In this document: piece by piece, positions 30,661 to 39,382 of the stretch | Layout of the letters: each line of letters begins with the position of its first letter | How positions within the stretch are numbered: position 1 is the first letter of the stretch | Assembly: GCF_000259195.1 (NCBI RefSeq) | Contig: NZ_JH650780.1 | Coordinates: 1-40,877, forward strand | DNA: 40,877 nt | Origin: Pseudomonas donghuensis | GTDB lineage: Bacteria; Pseudomonadota; Gammaproteobacteria; Pseudomonadales; Pseudomonadaceae | Direction of reading: 5' to 3' | Translations under genes and position numbers: made by a program | The notes under the pieces: model-generated | The model's input: the letters and a program-made list of their open reading frames with translations, nothing else | The model's database searches: none | What the model was told of the DNA's origin: nothing

Positions 30661-33135
30661 ATGGCCGACATCCAACAAGACACCTTGCCGGTGATCCGCA
30701 ACCTCGGCGACTTCGATACGCGCTCCGGCAATCGTCTCGAACGCCTGGTGTTCAACCATCGGCTGCCGTTCATGCTGTGCATGCTGCTGGTCACCCTGGT
30801 GCTGGGCTACATGGCCCTGACGCGTCTGGAGCTACGGCCCAGCTTCGAGAAGATGATCCCGCAGAGCCATCCCTACATCCAGAACTACCTGGACAATCGC
30901 CAGTCGTTGCGCGGCCTGGGCAATTCACTGCGGGTGGTGGTGGAAAATACCCGCGGCGATATCGTCGACCCGGCCTACCTGCAGACCCTGCGCCAGATCA
31001 ACGACGAACTGTTCCTCAGTCAGGGCGTCGACCGCGCCTGGATGAAATCCCTGTGGAGCCCGGCGGTGCGCTGGACCGAGGTCACTGAAGAGGGCTTTCA
31101 GGGCGGCCCGGTGATGCCCGACGCCTACCAGGGCTCGGCCGCCGACATCCAGCAACTGCGCCAGAACATCGAGCGGGCCAACATCGTCGGCAGCCTGGTG
31201 GCCCGCGACTTCAAATCAAGCATGCTCATCGTGCCGCTGCTCGACCAGGCCTCGGCGACTGGCGCCGGCATCGACTACCACGGGTTCTCGGTCAAGCTCG
31301 AGCAATTGCGCGCGCACTACGAAGCGGGTGGCGTCTATAAGCTGCACGTGATCGGTTTCGCCAAGCTGATGGGCGACCTGATCGACGGGCTGCTGCAGGT
31401 GATGCTGTTCTTCGCCCTGGCGGTGCTGACCACGCTGCTGATCATCTACCTCTACACCCGCTGCGTGCGCAGCACCTTGCTGGTGGTGCTGTGCTCGTTG
31501 ACGGCGGTGGTCTGGCAGCTGGGTATCGTCGCCTGGCTGGGGTATGCCATCGACCCGTATTCGATCCTGGTGCCGTTCCTGATCTTTGCCATTGGCGTCT
31601 CCCACGCCGCGCAGAAAATGAACGGCATCATGCAGGACATCGGCCGCGGCACCCACCGGCAGATCGCCGCGCGCTATACCTTCCGGCGTTTGTTCGTCGC
31701 CGGGGTCACCGCTTTGCTGGCCGATGCGGTGGGCTTTGCCGTGCTGATGCTGATCGATATCCCGGTGATCCAGGACCTGGCGACGACCGCCAGCATCGGT
31801 GTGGCGGTGCTGATCTTCACCTCGCTGCTGTTGATGCCGGTGGCGCTGTCGTACGTCGGCGTCGGGCGCAAGGCGGCCGAACGGGCCTTGCGCATCGACG
31901 TGCGCGCGGCCGAGCACCGGGGCTTTGGCAAGCTCTGGGACCTGCTCGACCGCTTTACCGAACGCAAGTGGGCCACCGCTGCGGTGCTGGTGGCTGTGCT
32001 ACTCGGCGCTGGTGGCTTCTGGCTCAGCCTGCAACTGAAAATCGGCGACCTCGACAGCGGCGCCCCGGAGCTGCACGCCGACTCGCGCTACAACCGCGAC
32101 AACGCCTACATCACCGGCCACTACGCGCTGTCCAGCGACACCTTCGCGGTGATGATCAAGACCGCGCCGGAAGGCTGCCTGCGCTACCAGACCCTGGTAC
32201 TCGCCGACCGCCTGGCCTGGGCACTGCAACAGCACCCGCAGGTGCAGACCACCCTGTCGCTGACCAATGCGGTACGGCAGATCACCGCCGGCACCTACGA
32301 GGGCAACCCCAAGCTGAGCAGCATTCAGCGCAACCAGGACGTGCTCAACTACGCCGCCCAGCAAGCCTCGGTGAACGCCCCGGAGCTGTTCAACAACGAC
32401 TGCTCGCTGATGCCGGTGATTGCCTACCTCAAGGATCACAAGGCCGACACCCTGGATCAGGTGGTGGCGATTGCCGAGCGCTTTGCCCAGGCCAACAGCG
32501 GCGAGGATCGCCAGTTCCTGCTGGCCGCCGGCAGCGCCGGGATCGAGGCGGCGACCAATATCGTGGTGCGTGAGGCCAACCGCAGCATGCTGTTGCTGGT
32601 GTATCTGGCGGTGACGTTGTTCTGCCTGATCACCTTCCGCAGCTGGCGCGCGACGCTGGTGGCGGTGCTGCCGCTGATGCTCACTTCGGTGCTGTGCGAG
32701 GCGCTGATGGTGACCATGGGCATTGGCGTCAAGGTCGCCACCTTGCCGGTGATCGCCCTGGGCGTGGGCATTGGCGTGGATTACGCGCTGTACCTGCTCA
32801 GCGTGCAGCTGCACTACCAGCGCCAGGGCCTGTCGCTGGCCCAGGCCTACAAGAATGCCGTGGCCTTTACCGGCCGGGTGGTGGGCCTGGTCGGCATCAC
32901 CCTGGCCGCCGGGGTGGTGGGCTGGGCCTGGTCGCCGATCAAGTTCCAGGCCGACATGGGCATCCTGCTGACCTTCATGTTCCTGTGGAACATGCTCGGT
33001 GCGCTGATCCTGATTCCGGCGTTGTCGCATTTTCTGTTGCCCGTCAGCAAGGCGCGGGCGCCTTCACCCAGCCCCGGCAATGTCGAGGGGCTGCACCTCA
33101 ACACCCAACCAGCCGAGTGTTCATCGCATGTCTGA
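30661..33135 (+). CDS. RND/MMPL-family permease
   Basis: 824 aa. One N-terminal helix (about 38-58), a periplasmic domain, a block of five helices (about 235-400), a second N-like helix near 440, a second periplasmic domain and a final block (about 640-800). The motif GVGIGVDYALYLLS near residues 702-715 carries the Asp of the proton relay in MmpL/HpnN-type transporters. There is no HlyD-type adaptor beside it, unlike drug pumps, so it more resembles lipid/hopanoid transporters. AAGAG precedes the ATG. The last 8 nt overlap the acyl-CoA dehydrogenase gene. Confidence 0.92.
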   Translation: MADIQQDTLPVIRNLGDFDTRSGNRLERLVFNHRLPFMLCMLLVTLVLGYMALTRLELRPSFEKMIPQSHPYIQNYLDNRQSLRGLGNSLRVVVENTRGDIVDPAYLQTLRQINDELFLSQGVDRAWMKSLWSPAVRWTEVTEEGFQGGPVMPDAYQGSAADIQQLRQNIERANIVGSLVARDFKSSMLIVPLLDQASATGAGIDYHGFSVKLEQLRAHYEAGGVYKLHVIGFAKLMGDLIDGLLQVMLFFALAVLTTLLIIYLYTRCVRSTLLVVLCSLTAVVWQLGIVAWLGYAIDPYSILVPFLIFAIGVSHAAQKMNGIMQDIGRGTHRQIAARYTFRRLFVAGVTALLADAVGFAVLMLIDIPVIQDLATTASIGVAVLIFTSLLLMPVALSYVGVGRKAAERALRIDVRAAEHRGFGKLWDLLDRFTERKWATAAVLVAVLLGAGGFWLSLQLKIGDLDSGAPELHADSRYNRDNAYITGHYALSSDTFAVMIKTAPEGCLRYQTLVLADRLAWALQQHPQVQTTLSLTNAVRQITAGTYEGNPKLSSIQRNQDVLNYAAQQASVNAPELFNNDCSLMPVIAYLKDHKADTLDQVVAIAERFAQANSGEDRQFLLAAGSAGIEAATNIVVREANRSMLLLVYLAVTLFCLITFRSWRATLVAVLPLMLTSVLCEALMVTMGIGVKVATLPVIALGVGIGVDYALYLLSVQLHYQRQGLSLAQAYKNAVAFTGRVVGLVGITLAAGVVGWAWSPIKFQADMGILLTFMFLWNMLGALILIPALSHFLLPVSKARAPSPSPGNVEGLHLNTQPAECSSHV

Positions 33136-34900
33136 CTACCTACCGCCGTTGCGCGACATGGATTTCCTCTTCAACGAAGTCTTCGACATCCCCGGCCAGT
33201 GGGCGCGGATACCGGCCCTGGCCGAGCAGGTCGATGCCGACACCGCGCGGGCCATCCTGGAACAGGCCGGCAAGCTCATCGCCCAGCAGGTGGCGCCGCT
33301 CAACCGCAGTGGCGACGAGCAGGGTTGCCGCTGGCAAGACGGCCGCGTGAGTACCCCGGACGGTTTTGCCCAGGCCTACCGCAACTACGCCGACGACGGC
33401 TGGGTGGGCGTGGCCGGGGCAACCGAGTATGGCGGCATGGGCATGCCCAAGGTCATCGCCGCCCAGGTCGAGGAGATGCTCAACGCCGCCAACCTGTCGT
33501 TCGCGCTGTACCCGATGCTGACCGCAGGGGCCTGCCTGTCACTGCTCAACCACGCCAGCGAGGCGCTCAAGGCACGTTACCTGCCGCCGATGTACGAAGG
33601 GCGCTGGTCGGGGTCGATGTGCCTGACCGAACCCCATGCCGGCACTGACCTGGGGCTGATCCGCAGCCGCGCCGAGCCCCAGGCGGATGGCAGTTACAAG
33701 GTCAGCGGCACGAAGATTTTCATTACCGGCGGCGAACAGGACCTGACCGAGAACATCATTCACCTGGTGCTTGCCAAGCTGCCGGATGCACCGGCCGGCG
33801 CCAAGGGCATCTCGCTGTTCCTGGTACCCAAGGTGCTGGTCGAGGAGGGCGGTGCGCTGGGCCAGGCCAACGCGGTGAGTTGCGGCTCCATCGAGCACAA
33901 GATGGGTATCAAGGCGTCGGCCACCTGCGTGATGAACTTCGACGGTGCTATCGGCTATCTGGTGGGCGAGGTCAACAAAGGCCTCAACGCCATGTTCACG
34001 ATGATGAACTACGAGCGCCTGGGCGTGGGTATCCAGGGCCTGGCGTTGGGCGAGCGCTCGTACCAGAACGCCGTTGCCTATGCCCGCGAACGCCTGCAAA
34101 GCCGCGCATCTACCGGGCCGCAGGCGCCTGAACAGGCGGCCGACCCGATCATCGTGCACCCGGATGTTCGGCGCATGCTGCTGACCATGAAAGCGCTGAA
34201 TGAAGGCGGGCGAGCGTTTTCCACCTATGTAGCACTGCAACTGGACCTGGCCAAGTACAGCGAAGACGCCCATGAACGCAACCGGGCCGAAGCGCGGGTG
34301 GCACTACTGACCCCGGTGGCCAAGGCATTTCTCACCGACATGGGCCTGGAGACCACCGTGCACGGCCAGCAGGTGTTCGGCGGCCACGGTTACATCCGCG
34401 AATGGGGCCAGGAACAACTGATTCGTGATTGTCGCATCACCCAGATCTACGAGGGCACCAATGGTATCCAGGCCCTGGACCTGCTCGGGCGCAAGCTGGT
34501 CGCCGACGGTGGCCGCACCTACGCGGCGCTGGCGCAGGAGATCAACGCCTTCGCCGAGGGTCTGGCGCCGTCACGTGGCGAGTTCAAGGCGCCGTTGCAA
34601 CTGGCCGTGGCCAACCTCGATGACCTGACCGCCTGGGTGCTCGATCGCGCCCAGGGCAACCCGAGGGAAATTGGCGCGGCGGCGGTGGAGTACCTGCAGG
34701 TGTTCGGCTACACGCTGTATGCCTATTTATGGGCGCAGATGGCGGACGTCGCCCTGGCGCAGGACAGCGCGTTCTACCAGAGCAAGGTGGGCACTGCCCG
34801 CTTCTATTTCGCCCGCTTGCTGCCGCGCATCCGCTCGCTCAGTGCCAGCGTCAAGGCCGGCAGCCAGAGCCTGTACCTGCTTAAGGCCGAACAACTGTGA
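33128..34900 (+). CDS. acyl-CoA dehydrogenase, long C-terminal type
   Basis: 590 aa from ATG at 33128, inside the end of the RND gene. Signatures: MCLTEPHAGTDLG at about 164-176 (FAD/substrate), FGGHGYIREWGQEQ at about 417-430 and the catalytic base E442 in QIYEGTNGIQALDLLGRK. The extra region past about 470 is the C-terminal helical domain of the FadE-like group of about 600 aa. The enzyme forms the 2,3-double bond of an acyl-CoA, passing electrons to ETF. An upstream in-frame start at 33080 would lie fully within the RND gene and is less likely. It pairs with the acyl-CoA synthetase 11 nt downstream. Confidence 0.95.
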   Translation: MSDYLPPLRDMDFLFNEVFDIPGQWARIPALAEQVDADTARAILEQAGKLIAQQVAPLNRSGDEQGCRWQDGRVSTPDGFAQAYRNYADDGWVGVAGATEYGGMGMPKVIAAQVEEMLNAANLSFALYPMLTAGACLSLLNHASEALKARYLPPMYEGRWSGSMCLTEPHAGTDLGLIRSRAEPQADGSYKVSGTKIFITGGEQDLTENIIHLVLAKLPDAPAGAKGISLFLVPKVLVEEGGALGQANAVSCGSIEHKMGIKASATCVMNFDGAIGYLVGEVNKGLNAMFTMMNYERLGVGIQGLALGERSYQNAVAYARERLQSRASTGPQAPEQAADPIIVHPDVRRMLLTMKALNEGGRAFSTYVALQLDLAKYSEDAHERNRAEARVALLTPVAKAFLTDMGLETTVHGQQVFGGHGYIREWGQEQLIRDCRITQIYEGTNGIQALDLLGRKLVADGGRTYAALAQEINAFAEGLAPSRGEFKAPLQLAVANLDDLTAWVLDRAQGNPREIGAAAVEYLQVFGYTLYAYLWAQMADVALAQDSAFYQSKVGTARFYFARLLPRIRSLSASVKAGSQSLYLLKAEQL

Positions 34901-34911
34901 ACGAGGCGCAC

Positions 34912-36558
34912 ATGACCACCACCCGCATCATCGAACCGGCCCCCGGGGCCTATGCTTATCCGTTGCTGATCAAGCGCCTGCTGCTCTCGGGGGTGCGCTA
35001 TCAGCCCGGCCAGGAAATCGTCTATGCCGACAAGCTGCGCTACAGCTACAGCACCTTGCTCGAACGCATCCAGCGCCTGGCCAATGTGCTCAGCCAAGCC
35101 GGGGTCAGACCCGGCGACACCGTGGCCTTGCTCGACTGGGACAGCCACCGCGCGCTGGAGTGCTTCTTTGCCGTGCCGATGCTCGGCGCGGTGCTGCATA
35201 CCGTCAACGTCCGGCTGTCACCGGAGCAGGTGCGCTACACCATGAACCATGCCGAGGATCACCTGGTGCTGGTGCATGACGACTTTCTGCCGCTGATTGC
35301 GCCGTTGCGCGATCAGTTGCCGACGGTGAAGGGCTACATTGGCCTGAGCGATGGCCCTGGCGCCGACACGGATCTGCCGCTGCTGGGTGAGTACGAAGCG
35401 CTGCTGGCCAGCGCCGAGACCTCGTTCGACTTCGCCGATTTCGACGAAAACTCCGTCGCCACGCTGTTCTACACCACCGGCACCACCGGCAACCCCAAGG
35501 GCGTGTACTTCACCCATCGGCAACTGGTGCTGCACACCCTCAATGAACTGGGCACCTTCGCCGCCAGCGGAGGCGAGGCACTGCTGCGCTCGGGTGATGT
35601 GTACATGCCCATTACACCGATGTTCCATGTGCATGCCTGGGGCGTGCCTTACGTGGCCACGGCACTGGGGATCAAACAGGTTTACCCCGGCCGCTACGAG
35701 CCCAACCAGTTGGTGCGCTTGATGCGTGAAGAGCAGGTGAGCTTCTCCCACTGCGTACCGACCCTGCTGCAGATGATGCTCGACTGCGAAGAGGGCCAGC
35801 GCACCGACCTTAGCGGCTGGAAGATGCTGCTCGGTGGCAGTGCCCTGACCCAGGGCCTGGCGGCGCGGGCCAGCGCCCGGGGCATTCGCGTGCACTGCGG
35901 TTACGGCATGTCGGAGAGCTGCCCGTTGCTCAGCGTCACCCGCCTCAGCGCTGCGGACCTGGCGCTGCCGATGCACGAGCAACTGCCGCTACGCATCAAT
36001 GCCGGGGTGCCGATCCCGCTGGTGGACCTGCGCATCGTCGACGAACACGGCGAGGCGCTGGCCCATGACGGCGAAAGCCTCGGGGAAATCGTCGTCCGCG
36101 CGCCGTGGCTGACCCAGGGCTACCTGAAAGAGCCGGAGCAGGGCGCCGCGCTCTGGGCCGGCGGCTGGCTGCACACCGGTGACATGGCCTGCATCAATGA
36201 ACACGGCGTGGTGCAGATTCGCGATCGGATCAAGGACGTGATCAAGACTGGCGGCGAGTGGATCAGCTCGGTGGCGCTGGAGAGCCTGATCAGCCAGCAC
36301 AGCGGTGTCGAGTCGGTGGCGGTGGTGGCGGTGGCCGATGCGCAATGGGGCGAACAGCCGCTGGCCCTGGTGGTCTGCGTTGCCGGCGTCGAGCTGGACC
36401 AGCCAGCGCTGGCCCGCCACCTGCAGCCGTTTGTCGACAGTGGCCACCTGAATAAATGGGCGATCCCGCGGCTGGTGCGCTTTGTCAGTGAGATTCCGAA
36501 AACCAGCGTCGGCAAGATCAACAAGAAGCTGATTCGCGAACGCCACGGCAGCGTCTGA
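34912..36558 (+). CDS. AMP-dependent acyl-CoA synthetase (long/medium-chain type)
   Basis: 548 aa from ATG at 34912 with GAGG 5 nt upstream; a GTG at 34897 is possible but overlaps the previous stop. Adenylate-forming motifs: FYTTGTTGNPKGV at about 186-198, GYGMSESCPL at about 330-339, HTGD at 421-424, DRIKDVIKTGGEWIS at about 438-452, and the C-terminal catalytic lysine in KTSVGKINKK. The enzyme activates a carboxylic acid to its CoA ester with ATP. Together with the hydrolase and acyl-CoA dehydrogenase it points to breakdown of an imported ester or fatty acid. A stem-loop follows, then the convergent GMC gene. Confidence 0.95.
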   Translation: MTTTRIIEPAPGAYAYPLLIKRLLLSGVRYQPGQEIVYADKLRYSYSTLLERIQRLANVLSQAGVRPGDTVALLDWDSHRALECFFAVPMLGAVLHTVNVRLSPEQVRYTMNHAEDHLVLVHDDFLPLIAPLRDQLPTVKGYIGLSDGPGADTDLPLLGEYEALLASAETSFDFADFDENSVATLFYTTGTTGNPKGVYFTHRQLVLHTLNELGTFAASGGEALLRSGDVYMPITPMFHVHAWGVPYVATALGIKQVYPGRYEPNQLVRLMREEQVSFSHCVPTLLQMMLDCEEGQRTDLSGWKMLLGGSALTQGLAARASARGIRVHCGYGMSESCPLLSVTRLSAADLALPMHEQLPLRINAGVPIPLVDLRIVDEHGEALAHDGESLGEIVVRAPWLTQGYLKEPEQGAALWAGGWLHTGDMACINEHGVVQIRDRIKDVIKTGGEWISSVALESLISQHSGVESVAVVAVADAQWGEQPLALVVCVAGVELDQPALARHLQPFVDSGHLNKWAIPRLVRFVSEIPKTSVGKINKKLIRERHGSV

Positions 36559-36582
36559 AAGACGGCGTTGAGGGGGAAGGCT

Positions 36583-36607
36583 CTGTAGGAGTTGTCAGCT
36601 CCTACAG
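36583..36607. terminator. stem-loop between convergent genes
   Basis: CTGTAGGAG-TTGTCAG-CTCCTACAG is a perfect 9-bp inverted repeat in the 61-bp gap between the convergent acyl-CoA synthetase and GMC genes. It may end transcription from both sides, though no T-run follows on either strand. The TGTAGGAG arm also resembles a minimal REP-type sequence. Confidence 0.45.
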
Positions 36608-36619
36608 ATCAGGCTTCGG

Positions 36620-38386
36620 TCAGACTTCGGTCAGGTCCGAGGTTAGCGGCTGGACGGCATTGATGCAGTGCAGTTGCTGGTCAGCCAGGTCCTGGGCCAG
36701 GGCCACCATGGTCATGGTCGGGTTCCACGAACCACTGGCCGGCCACAGCGCGCCGCCGGTGACGTAGACGTTTTCCACACCATGGGGACGGTAATCCAGG
36801 CCAACGACGCCTTCGTCCTTGTCGCCAATCCACAGCGTCGAGCCTTCATGCACCAGCCCGGCCACCCGGCGCTCGGGAATGCTTGGCCGCTCGCTGGTCC
36901 AATGGCCCAGGTTCGGGTCGCCATGCCAGTATTCGACCTTGCCCTCGGGGGCAAACACCCGTTCCATCATCTGGAAGGTCCCTTGATCCATGGTGTCCCA
37001 GGTTTGCCGGTCGGTTTCGCTGGCCAGCACCTGCAGGTTGACGTTGGTGGTCGGGTCGGCCTGGCCGTTGAGGTGGAAGTGGTTTTCCGGGTTGCGGAAG
37101 TCGATCTCGCCGAGCACGGCGCAAACGAACACCAGGTAATCCTTCGACGATTCCAGTTGCGCCATGGATGCGGTGGCCACCACGTCAGGCATGTAGCGCG
37201 CGGCTTTCTGCGCGTTCTTTGCAGGCTCGCGGTCAGACAGCACCGACAGCTGCACGTGGTACTGCATGCCGTTGTCCCGGTTCTTGCCGGCCAGGTAGAT
37301 CGCCGCCAGTTCCAGCTCGGCCAGCTTGGCGGCGAACGGGTAGTCCTTGCGCGGCACCCGCGCCACCACCGAGGTGATGAAGTGCGCGGTGAAGCGATCG
37401 CCGGCACGCTTGACCTGCGGGAACGAGTTCATCAGCAAGGTCGCCGGCGGCAGGGTGCCCATGGCCAGGATCAGCTTGGCATTGCCGATGTTGACCACCC
37501 CGCGCGAGGTTTGCAGCGCAGTGGCCACGCCATCCTGCTGGTGGATACGTTCGACAATGCACTCGGTAATGATGCGCAGCGGGCTGCCGCTGCCGGCGGC
37601 GGCCAGGTCGGCCTGTTTGCCAGCCAGTTCCATGATCGAGGCAGGGGTCGAAAACTTGGCGAAGTCAACGCCGCCAGCACGGTCGGCAGCGGCGGCGAGT
37701 GGCGCCGGTAGCCAGCGTGTGGCCGAGTCGATCTTGCCGATGTTGTGCTCGAGCATTTTCTGCAGCTCAAGCTGCAGGGTGCCGTAGACCGGGCGCTGCT
37801 CGGTAACATGGGCGCGCACTTGCGGGTCGAGCTGGGTGTCGATCTTGTCGGCCGGGATCACGTTGAGCAGCTTCTCGGCCGACTCGAAGCGGGCCTCGGC
37901 GGCAGCGATGGTCTGCTCGGGCCAGAAGGCCATTTCATCTTTGGTCGGCCGTGGGCACCAGGCGCTCCACATGATGCTGCGCCCGCCAAAGAACGGCACC
38001 ATGCCGTGCTGCCAGCCGATGTTGCCCGGTGGCTGGCTGGCGGTGCGGGCCGAGAGGGTCCAGGGGAAGGTTTCGGAAAAGCCACCGAGGGTTTTCTGGT
38101 AGGGGATCGGCAGGTTCTGGAAGTGCTCGGGGAGGAAGAACGGCCCGCGTTCGACCATCAGGATCCGCGCCTTGGGGTTGCTGCTCAGGATCCGCTCGGC
38201 GAAGGCCAGGGAGCAGAAGCCGGTACCGATAATGATGAAGTCGAAATGCTCCTCTTCGCGGACCTGTTTCCAGGCTGACTCGGAGAGAAAGAACACATGG
38301 TCCAGCACCTTCTGTGCGTTGGGTGTTTGTGGGCCGGGGGTGGGGTAGCCATGACCGAAATTGGTCGAACTGGTGACTGCGCTCAT
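36620..38386 (-). CDS. GMC-family FAD oxidoreductase
   Basis: 588 aa from ATG at 38386, with GGAGG 5 nt upstream on the minus strand; a TTG at 38398 precedes that site and is not used. The N-terminal FAD motif is IIIGTGFCSLAFAERIL at about 51-67 with acidic E79 at the end of the second strand (LMVER). The C-terminal GMC domain includes STLWIGDKDEGVVGLDYRPHGVENVYVTG and SGSWNPTMTMVALAQDLA. No signal peptide. Family members oxidise alcohols (choline, sugars, sterols, alkanols). It is transcribed toward the acyl-CoA synthetase and could serve the same pathway, but it has its own promoter region without the AraC-type boxes. Confidence 0.9.
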   Translation of the reverse strand: MSAVTSSTNFGHGYPTPGPQTPNAQKVLDHVFFLSESAWKQVREEEHFDFIIIGTGFCSLAFAERILSSNPKARILMVERGPFFLPEHFQNLPIPYQKTLGGFSETFPWTLSARTASQPPGNIGWQHGMVPFFGGRSIMWSAWCPRPTKDEMAFWPEQTIAAAEARFESAEKLLNVIPADKIDTQLDPQVRAHVTEQRPVYGTLQLELQKMLEHNIGKIDSATRWLPAPLAAAADRAGGVDFAKFSTPASIMELAGKQADLAAAGSGSPLRIITECIVERIHQQDGVATALQTSRGVVNIGNAKLILAMGTLPPATLLMNSFPQVKRAGDRFTAHFITSVVARVPRKDYPFAAKLAELELAAIYLAGKNRDNGMQYHVQLSVLSDREPAKNAQKAARYMPDVVATASMAQLESSKDYLVFVCAVLGEIDFRNPENHFHLNGQADPTTNVNLQVLASETDRQTWDTMDQGTFQMMERVFAPEGKVEYWHGDPNLGHWTSERPSIPERRVAGLVHEGSTLWIGDKDEGVVGLDYRPHGVENVYVTGGALWPASGSWNPTMTMVALAQDLADQQLHCINAVQPLTSDLTEV

Positions 38387-38466
38387 TGTTGCCTCCAATC
38401 ATTGTTGGCAGAGGGTCTATCGTCCTTGTACCGCGGTTGCAGCCCGCGAACGCGGGGATGCGCTGG

Positions 38467-38490
38467 TGCGCTGCTAACGCTAGCAGAGCA
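38467..38490. promoter_or_regulatory. 24-bp dyad upstream of GMC gene
   Basis: CTGCTA-ACGC-TAGCAG (38471-38486) is a perfect 6-bp inverted repeat, extended by TGC/GCA beyond one mismatch on each side. It lies 81 bp upstream of the GMC start in the 234-bp divergent gap and has the form of an operator. Confidence 0.35.
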
Positions 38491-38542
38491 AAGTGGCATT
38501 TCAAGATCACTTGGTCGGGGTGGGAAGGGTCATGCAGTCCAG

Positions 38543-38596
38543 CCGGATGGACCGGCATCCGACTTCCGGATGGCCGAAAAGATTGATAGCATCCGG
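38543..38596. promoter_or_regulatory. CCGGATG repeat cluster upstream of adaptor gene
   Basis: CCGGATG occurs at 38543 and 38566 on the plus strand, CATCCGA at 38556 and CATCCGG at 38590 on the other. The alternating orientation gives nested inverted repeats, for example CCGGATG/CATCCGG spaced by 17 bp, 25-80 bp before the ATG at 38621. It may be a regulator-binding region or a foldable leader. Confidence 0.4.
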
Positions 38597-38620
38597 CCAT
38601 AACCGCAAGGATGCAGCAAC

Positions 38621-39382
38621 ATGAAGCGATCAGCGTGGTGGATGGTGCTGGTGATGGCCAGCGGATGGGCTCAGGCCGCGACGGACCCTGACCCGTTGCT
38701 CGAAGGTGCTACCTCCACCGCCAGTGAGGTCCGTGGCGTGTTGCGGGCGCGCTCCCAGGCGTTGTTGGCCAGTGAACTGGCCGGGCGGGTGGTGGAAATA
38801 CCCTATGCCGAAGGCCAGTCGTTCACCAAGGGCGATGTGCTGGTGCGCTTCGACTGCAGCGCCTACCAGGCGCAACAGAGCGCGGCCAACGCAGCGGTAC
38901 GTGCCGCCCGTGAAGAGCTGCGCAACAAGCAGCAGCTGGCTGCGCTCAATTCCGTCGGGCGTTTCGAGGTCACCCTGGCCGAGGCCCGTCAGGCCCAGGC
39001 CCAGGCTGAAGCGCAGGTGTACCAGGTGCACGTTCAGCGTTGCCAGGTCAAGGCACCGTTCGATGGCCAGGTGGTGGCACGCAAGGTCCAGGCTCACGAA
39101 AGTGTCGCCAGCGGCGCGCCACTGCTGGAAATCGTCGACAATCGCTCCCTGGAAATCCACCTGTTGGTGCCCTCGCGCTGGCTGGGGCGGCTCAAGCCGG
39201 AGCAGAGGTTCAGCTTTACCCCCGACGAAACCGGCAAACCCCTGGAGGCCTCGGTCAAGCGCCTTGGCGCGCGTATTGACGAAGGCAGCCAGACCCTGTT
39301 GTTGATCGGCACACTGCCGGCCAACAGCCCGGGGCTGCTGGCGGGAATGAGCGGTACCGCGCATTTCGCCGAGCAGCCATGA
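38621..39382 (+). CDS. periplasmic adaptor (RND/HlyD-type membrane fusion protein)
   Basis: 253 aa with a signal peptide of about 19 residues (MKRSAWWMVLVMASGWAQA). The lipoyl domain is split as LASELAGRVVEIPYAEGQSFTKGD and VKAPFDGQVVARKVQAHESVASG around a short helical hairpin; then a beta-barrel part follows. This is shorter than classical adaptors (about 350-400 aa), lacking most of the membrane-proximal domain. AAGGATG precedes the ATG. It overlaps the next gene by 4 nt. No RND or ABC permease is visible within the window, so the transport partner must lie beyond the right edge or elsewhere. Confidence 0.88.
   Translation: MKRSAWWMVLVMASGWAQAATDPDPLLEGATSTASEVRGVLRARSQALLASELAGRVVEIPYAEGQSFTKGDVLVRFDCSAYQAQQSAANAAVRAAREELRNKQQLAALNSVGRFEVTLAEARQAQAQAEAQVYQVHVQRCQVKAPFDGQVVARKVQAHESVASGAPLLEIVDNRSLEIHLLVPSRWLGRLKPEQRFSFTPDETGKPLEASVKRLGARIDEGSQTLLLIGTLPANSPGLLAGMSGTAHFAEQP

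Noticed and set aside
38495..38515. Sigma-54 promoter-like TGGCAT near the GMC/adaptor gap
   Set aside because: The -12 element (TTGC) is absent at the required spacing on either strand.
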